NCBI GenBank assembly: GCA_044433325.1
Contig: JAWXTT010000088.1
Span: forward strand, 1-8,960
Source of the DNA: HGM05232 sp044433325
GTDB lineage: Bacteria; Bacteroidota; Bacteroidia; Bacteroidales; Muribaculaceae
Length of the DNA stretch: 8,960 nt
Direction: 5' to 3'
Shown: piece by piece, positions 4,900 to 8,960 of the stretch
How positions within the stretch are numbered: the stretch's first letter is position 1
Layout: each line of letters starts with the position of its first letter
The notes under the pieces: model-generated
Database searches by the model: none
The model's input: only the letters and a program-made list of their open reading frames with translations
What the model was told of the DNA's origin: nothing
Made by a program: the position numbers and the translations under genes

Positions 4900-7296
4900 C
4901 TACTCTTTAGTAGTCTTACTAGTGGTTTTTTTGGCAGTTGCTCTCTTTTTGGGAGCAGCTTTAGTTGTACTCTTGGTAGCTGCTACTTTGCGACGTGTTT
5001 TTTTCGGTGAAGCATCCTCTTTGGCTATTATCTCCATGCACTCCTCCTCACTAAGAGTTGCACCCTCTACCCCTTTAGGGATTTTGTAGTTGCTCTTTTT
5101 ATATGCTATATAAACTCCGTAACGACCATTTAATATCTCTAGGTCTGGGTTGCTATCAAATTTGCGAACTACGCGGTTAGCCTCAGCAACGCGTTTAGCC
5201 TCAATTAATGCTATTGACTCCTCAAGGGTAATACTCTGTGGCGAGTAATCTTTAGGTATAGATACGAATTTAGAGGCGTGCTTAATATATGGACCAAAAC
5301 GACCAACTGCAATTACTACATCTGCCCCCTCAAATTCACCTACTGTACGTGGTAGGTCAAATAGCTTGATAGCCTCCTCAAGGGTTATGGTAGAAACAGA
5401 TTGCCCCTTTTGTAGCGATGCAAATTGTGGTTTCTCCTCAGTATCAGTACTACCTAGTTGTACTAGTGGACCGAAACGACCTATCTTAACAGATATCTCC
5501 TTACCACTTTTTGGGTCAATGCCTAAGATGCGCTCTCCGACTTTACGTTCAAGACGTAGGTTTGAAGTTTTGTCAACATCAGGATGGAATATATCATAGA
5601 ATTTCCCGATTACTTGATTCCACTTAATATCACCATTAGCTACTTCATCAAACTGCTGTTCAACATTAGCGGTGAAATTATAATCCATTATCAATGGGAA
5701 ATACTCAATTAGGAAATCGTTTACCACTGTACCTATATCTGTTGGTAACAGTTTGCCCTTTTCACTACCTACCGTTTCAGATTTAGTTTCCTGCTGAATA
5801 TCGCCAGCTACTAATTTCAATAGCTCATAGTTACGTGGCTGACCTAACTCCTCACCTTTAACTACATACTCACGATTTTGAACGGTAGATATGGTTGGTG
5901 CATAGGTTGATGGACGACCGATACCTAACTCCTCCAGTTTCTTTACTAGCGATGCTTCCGAGTAGCGTGCTGGCTGCTGAGTGAAGCGTTGTATCGCTGA
6001 TATACTATCGTAACTAAATCTCTCACCTACTTTAATTTCAGGCAATAGGGTTGAATCTTGTGAAGCCTCAGTTTCATCCTCGACCGACTCGATATATACA
6101 CGTAGGAACCCATCAAATTTGATAACTTCACCCATAGCAACGAATTTTTCAGTACGGTTAGGGATTGTTATATCTATGGTAGTTTTCTCAAGTTGTGCGT
6201 CACTCATCTGTGATGCTATTGTGCGCTTCCAGATTAGTGAGTATAGGCGTTTCTCTTGGGCGGTGCCTGGCACATCATGTTTATCTATATATGTTGGACG
6301 GATAGCCTCATGCGCCTCTTGCGCCCCTTTTGACTTGTTCTGATATTGTCTAACCTTTAAATATTCTTGTCCCATACTATTTACGATCTCATCACTGATA
6401 GTGCCTATTGCTAATGATGATAATGTAACCGAGTCGGTACGCATATAGGTTATATGCCCTAATTCATATAATTTTTGGGCTACCATCATGGTTTGAGCTA
6501 CTGTAAAGCCTAACTTACGTGATGCCTCTTGTTGTAAAGTTGAAGTTGTAAATGGTGCTGCTGGTGATTTCTTAGCAGGCTTAACATTTACAGCTGATAC
6601 ATTAAATGCCCCCTGTTTGCATGCCTCTAATAACTCCTTGGCTGACTCTTGGCTACTGATACGTTGGTTTAACTCACCTTTAATCAGATTGCCATTGCTA
6701 TTACGGAACTCCCCTACTACACGGTAATATTGCTCTGCTATGAATCGTTTAATCTCATTCTCACGATCAACTATTAAACGCACTGCAACACTCTGTACAC
6801 GTCCTGCTGATAGTGCAGGCTTAATTTTTTTCCATAGCACTGGTGATAGCTCAAAACCTACTATTCTATCTAAAATACGTCTAGCCTGTTGTGCATCAAC
6901 GCGGTCTATATCTATTTCGCGCGGCGACTCTATTGCCTTTAGAATTGCATTCTTAGTAATTTCATGGAATACAATACGCTTAGTATTATCCTTATTAAGT
7001 CCTAATACTTCATATAAGTGCCATGCGATTGCTTCCCCCTCACGGTCCTCATCGGATGCTAACCAAACGATTTCACTCTCTTTAGCTGCTTTTTTAAGTT
7101 GTTTTACTAACTCTTTCTTATCTGATGGTATTTCATATATTGGGGCGTAGCCATTCTCTATTTCAATACTAAATGCTTTCTTCTTTAAATCCCTGATATG
7201 ACCAAAGCTAGACATTACTGTGAAATCTTTCCCTAAAAATTTCTCAATAGTCTTGGCTTTCGCAGGAGACTCAACTATTACTAAGTTCTTTGACAT
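4900..7296 (-). CDS. topA: DNA topoisomerase I (type IA)
   Basis: 798 residues. It relaxes negatively supercoiled DNA by passing a strand through a transient single-strand break. The N-terminal TOPRIM domain (about 1-115) has Glu9 in VIVESPAKAKTIEKFLG and the acidic triad motif DEDREGE at 82-88. The catalytic core (about 130-575) includes SAGRVQSVAVRLI (163-175), the active-site Tyr284 in ITYMRTDS, HEAIRPT at 329-335, and GIGRPSTYAPTI at 458-469. The C-terminus lacks the four-cysteine zinc ribbons of the E. coli enzyme; only Cys226 and Cys753 occur. Instead there are three topoisomerase C-terminal repeats about 59 residues apart (GRFGP at 606, GRFGP at 665, GRYGV at 724). A Lys/Thr/Ala-rich tail (about 764-798) resembles histone-like DNA-binding tails. 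The start at 7296 gives the canonical MSKNLVIVESP. Two tandem TAG codons end it. No clear promoter is seen upstream; the fold-back repeat occupies that gap. Confidence 0.97.
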   Translation of the reverse strand: MSKNLVIVESPAKAKTIEKFLGKDFTVMSSFGHIRDLKKKAFSIEIENGYAPIYEIPSDKKELVKQLKKAAKESEIVWLASDEDREGEAIAWHLYEVLGLNKDNTKRIVFHEITKNAILKAIESPREIDIDRVDAQQARRILDRIVGFELSPVLWKKIKPALSAGRVQSVAVRLIVDRENEIKRFIAEQYYRVVGEFRNSNGNLIKGELNQRISSQESAKELLEACKQGAFNVSAVNVKPAKKSPAAPFTTSTLQQEASRKLGFTVAQTMMVAQKLYELGHITYMRTDSVTLSSLAIGTISDEIVNSMGQEYLKVRQYQNKSKGAQEAHEAIRPTYIDKHDVPGTAQEKRLYSLIWKRTIASQMSDAQLEKTTIDITIPNRTEKFVAMGEVIKFDGFLRVYIESVEDETEASQDSTLLPEIKVGERFSYDSISAIQRFTQQPARYSEASLVKKLEELGIGRPSTYAPTISTVQNREYVVKGEELGQPRNYELLKLVAGDIQQETKSETVGSEKGKLLPTDIGTVVNDFLIEYFPLIMDYNFTANVEQQFDEVANGDIKWNQVIGKFYDIFHPDVDKTSNLRLERKVGERILGIDPKSGKEISVKIGRFGPLVQLGSTDTEEKPQFASLQKGQSVSTITLEEAIKLFDLPRTVGEFEGADVVIAVGRFGPYIKHASKFVSIPKDYSPQSITLEESIALIEAKRVAEANRVVRKFDSNPDLEILNGRYGVYIAYKKSNYKIPKGVEGATLSEEECMEIIAKEDASPKKTRRKVAATKSTTKAAPKKRATAKKTTSKTTKE

Positions 7297-7337
7297 ATTA
7301 CCTTTGTGGTGTTTAGCGTTAAATTGATGTAGTCAAT

Positions 7338-7542
7338 TAAGGGGAACTCAAAAAACTGATTTATCAATATTTAAGATGAGATTTTGAGCTAATTTTTTGC
7401 CGCCTTTATCTGAGCATAGCGAACTATGTGAAGATAAAAAGGTGAAAAAGTAGCCAAAATATCTCTTAAAGACTGATGAAACAGTTGCCGTTTTCCCATT
7501 GTTTGTTATTCTCTTAAAGGTCAGTTTTTAGAACTCCCCTTA
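7338..7542. repeat. 205-bp fold-back (MITE-like) element with terminal and nested inverted repeats
   Basis: The terminal inverted repeats are 7338-7359 and 7521-7542, matching at 19 of 22 positions (left begins TAAGGGGAACTC, right ends GAACTCCCCTTA). The outermost TA on each side could be the target duplication of an IS630/Tc1-type event. A nested pair, about 7370-7392 with 7451-7471, matches at 19 of 20 aligned positions apart from two single-base bulges. The centre, 7403-7442, folds as CC-TTTATCT, opposed GA/GA, GCATAG, CGAA loop, CTATGT, and AGATAAA with a 2-base bulge before GG. CTCTTAAAG occurs twice in the right arm (7463-7471, 7511-7519), 48 bases apart, so that arm holds an extra segment. 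No ORF lies inside, so it would be non-autonomous. It fills the gap between the DUF4831-type gene and topA. I do not recognise a named family. A transcribed structured RNA is an alternative reading. Confidence 0.7.
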
Positions 7543-7607
7543 TAGTATCAATTCTAAAAATTAGCTGCAAAGATATTAATTAAATTGATGCCAATTATGC
7601 TTTTAGT

Positions 7608-7650
7608 AAAAAATATTACCCTATATGGTTGCTTTACTCTACTTGGTAAT
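7608..7650 (-). terminator. Probable terminator after the DUF4831-type gene
   Basis: On the minus strand ATTACC (7650-7645) pairs with GGTAAT (7620-7615), with a 24-base loop, followed by an A and six T residues (7613-7608) after one more AT step. The stem is short and the loop long, so it is weaker than the topA terminator. Its left arm overlaps the last codons of the shifted reading frame that ends at 7639. From 7543 to 7607 I see nothing except another TTCTAAAAATT match at 7552-7562. Confidence 0.4.
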
Positions 7651-7743
7651 GGAACCTAGCTCCTTAATTGAACCGCTATGTGGGTTGAAGATGACGTATG
7701 CAGGCTGTTTTTTATCTGTAAAGATTGCTGATTCAACCCAAAA
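7639..7743 (-). pseudogene. Displaced C-terminal coding tail of the DUF4831-type protein (other frame)
   Basis: In the frame one base off from the main ORF, 7743 to 7639 encodes 34 residues including FTDKKQPAYVIFNPHSGSIK and ending ELGSITK before TAG at 7639-7641. The AYVIF strand followed by NPxSGSIKEL is a far more protein-like ending than the in-frame tail, and is reminiscent of the FxPxTGxI endings of this family. Upstream this frame is closed by TGA at 7744-7746, so the shift must fall close to there. A five-T instead of four-T run (7740-7743) would restore one frame of about 366 codons. Confidence 0.65.
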
Positions 7744-8735
7744 TCAACACCAAATTGCGCAATCTCAAACTTCTTAGAGAATAAAACCGCACCATCATAA
7801 CTGATTTGCACTTCGCCCTCTCCTGGTATTTTATACATTACTGCACCTTTAGGAATAGATTTAGTTACACCATTATCATCCACAGGTAATTCAGCTTGTA
7901 CTATATTAGTAAGATCCAGATATACAGGGGCACCACTTAAATCGTTCTTATCCACAACTCCATTGAAGTCTGATAAGCGGAATATCACCTCTCTATTGAT
8001 ATTAGGTGTTGGCGTATAATTAAATGTCTGAGTGGTAACTTCGGTTGTAACCTCCCCTAGAAATAGGGATAAAAGAGCTGCTTCCTGCTCATCTAACGCT
8101 TTTAGCATTAATTTCATCGCCTCACCATCAGGGGGCATCTGATCTGCCTCACCTATTATTAGATTAGTGCGGCTTTCACGTATCTTATATATCTGTTTAG
8201 CGGCTATCTCGGCACGTTTAGCTGATGATTCACTTACCAGAAACTCACCAGATTGGGATGTTAAGGTTGCATTTACGCTTTGAGGTTTATTCTCATTAAT
8301 TACGTAACTTTCATTTCTAGCATTATTACTAGATTGACTCTCTTGAGTTTCTTCTATATTTAATGATAATGGCAATCCATTATCATTAAGCATTAAAAAT
8401 GGGATTGTTCCTGAACGGAATTGCATTAAATATTGATTCTGAGTATCAGGAGTTCCGTAAGATTGAATATTCAGATCTATTATATCCCAATGCTGCGAAT
8501 CAGAGGCTATTGCATTGCTATTTTTCAGATACATCTGAGCATATTTATAATATTCACCAGCTTTATATGTAGTCTTTTCGGCTGTAACTGTTATCGTTAG
8601 ATGTGTTATTGGTAATGAATATACTAATCCATATTCATTATGTTTATCTGCCGTTAGTCTTTGTGATTGTTGTGCTAGCATTAATTGGCTAGGACAGATG
8701 ACTGCTGCTACTATTAGTAAGATTAATCGTTTCAT
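7656..8735 (-). CDS. DUF4831-type exported protein, C-terminus apparently frameshifted
   Basis: A 359-residue open frame with a Sec signal peptide (MKRLILLIVAAVICPSQLMLA, likely cut before QQS at about 21/22; the Cys14 context is not a good lipobox). The segment YGLVYSLPITHLTI (35-48) followed by TAEKTTYKAGEYYKYAQMYL (51-70), and later EQEAALLSLFLGEVT (216-230) and EIAQFGVDF (324-332), fit the DUF4831 family of Bacteroidota envelope proteins, from memory. The function is unknown. The last roughly 27 residues (LNQQSLQIKNSLHTSSST and beyond) look like out-of-frame, Ser/Thr-rich sequence. A single-base shift near 7740-7743 would instead join the 34-residue tail encoded at 7639-7743. The gene is therefore probably frameshifted, or the assembly lacks one base. 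It starts 35 bp after the nnrD-type stop, so is probably co-transcribed with it. Confidence 0.8.
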   Translation of the reverse strand: MKRLILLIVAAVICPSQLMLAQQSQRLTADKHNEYGLVYSLPITHLTITVTAEKTTYKAGEYYKYAQMYLKNSNAIASDSQHWDIIDLNIQSYGTPDTQNQYLMQFRSGTIPFLMLNDNGLPLSLNIEETQESQSSNNARNESYVINENKPQSVNATLTSQSGEFLVSESSAKRAEIAAKQIYKIRESRTNLIIGEADQMPPDGEAMKLMLKALDEQEAALLSLFLGEVTTEVTTQTFNYTPTPNINREVIFRLSDFNGVVDKNDLSGAPVYLDLTNIVQAELPVDDNGVTKSIPKGAVMYKIPGEGEVQISYDGAVLFSKKFEIAQFGVDFGLNQQSLQIKNSLHTSSSTHIAVQLRS

Positions 8736-8770
8736 AAATGCAATTTTATTTATATGGGGGGAACTATCCC

Positions 8771-8960
8771 CTATGCGTTCATTATATTATTGATTCCTTT
8801 CCCTAAGTTATTAATTATATCTGAGGCTAATACTCCATAATCCCCCTCACTCTTAGCGGCTAATTCTCCTGCGTAACCATGGATATATACACCTACTACG
8901 GCACTAATCTCTGGTTTGTACCCTTGCGCTACTAATGCTGATATTACCCCCAAAAGGACA
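8771..8960 (-). CDS. nnrD: ADP-dependent NAD(P)H-hydrate dehydratase, C-terminal end (runs off right edge)
   Basis: Only the last 62 codons are present. The fragment begins VLLGVISALVAQGYKPE and continues VGVYIHGYAGELAAKSEGD and YGVLASDIINNLGKGI, the hallmark end of the YjeF C-terminal (carbohydrate-kinase-like) domain, where GSGDVLxG precedes the first helix. The base at 8960 is compatible with the catalytic Asp codon just outside the window. This enzyme repairs damaged NAD(P)HX back to NAD(P)H, using ADP or ATP. In many bacteria it is fused to the NAD(P)HX epimerase (nnrE); that half, if present, lies outside. There is no start inside the window: the TTG at 8953 is internal Leu. It ends at TAG 8771-8773, 35 bp before the DUF4831-type gene. 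Confidence 0.9.
   Translation of the reverse strand, partial: VLLGVISALVAQGYKPEISAVVGVYIHGYAGELAAKSEGDYGVLASDIINNLGKGINNIMNA

Noticed and set aside
6740..7150. 136-codon plus-strand ORF inside topA
   Set aside because: It lies wholly antisense to the well-conserved TopA core and has Ser/Arg-rich, shadow-like composition.
7319..7340. Hairpin AATTGA-TGTAG-TCAATT just upstream of topA
   Set aside because: Only 6 AT-rich base pairs; not distinguishable from chance, and it overlaps the end of the fold-back element.
7403..7442. Riboswitch-like structure in the topA leader
   Set aside because: The hairpin is better explained as the centre of the large inverted-repeat element; no known riboswitch core motif is visible.
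1..8960. CRISPR array, tRNA or rRNA genes, integrase or transposase ORFs
   Set aside because: No regularly spaced direct repeats, cloverleaf patterns or recombinase motifs were seen on either strand.

Overview
The window looks like a chromosomal segment of a member of the Bacteroidota, most likely order Bacteroidales. The grounds are an UpxY-type NusG paralogue heading a polysaccharide operon, a DUF4831-type secreted protein, AT-rich intergenic DNA, mostly weak Shine-Dalgarno signals, and TAnnTTTG promoter -7 boxes. Genus cannot be fixed from the sequence alone.

Layout. Positions 1-922 (minus strand) are the start of a surface-polysaccharide operon: an upxY-like antiterminator followed by rmlA (glucose-1-phosphate thymidylyltransferase), which runs off the left edge. 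The upxY leader (about 923-1107) holds alternative hairpins and an 8-codon upstream ORF with a good Shine-Dalgarno sequence. Divergently (plus strand) lie a lipoprotein with a thioredoxin-like C-terminal domain that has lost its CXXC motif, then a YifB/ComM-type AAA+ ATPase 10 bp downstream. This pair converges, with only 2 bp between stop codons, on an msrB-msrA fusion predicted to be an outer-envelope lipoprotein (minus). Upstream of that are an intrinsic terminator, a short palindrome, and topA (DNA topoisomerase I, minus). The right part (minus) holds the end of an ADP-dependent NAD(P)H-hydrate dehydratase (nnrD/yjeF C-terminal domain), followed by a DUF4831-type exported protein whose 3' end appears frameshifted, then a probable terminator.

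Non-coding structure. A 205-bp fold-back element (7338-7542) with 22-bp imperfect terminal inverted repeats, a nested internal inverted repeat and a CGAA-capped central hairpin fills the DUF4831-topA gap. It resembles a non-autonomous mobile element (MITE). Its terminal sequence recurs in the 46-bp palindrome after topA and as a solo half-site just upstream of the lipoprotein promoter, so the window seems to sample a dispersed palindromic repeat family. The most notable observations are this repeat family, the frameshifted DUF4831 tail, and the uORF/hairpin arrangement ahead of upxY. Otherwise the genes are mostly housekeeping, and I see no defence system, CRISPR array or tRNA.
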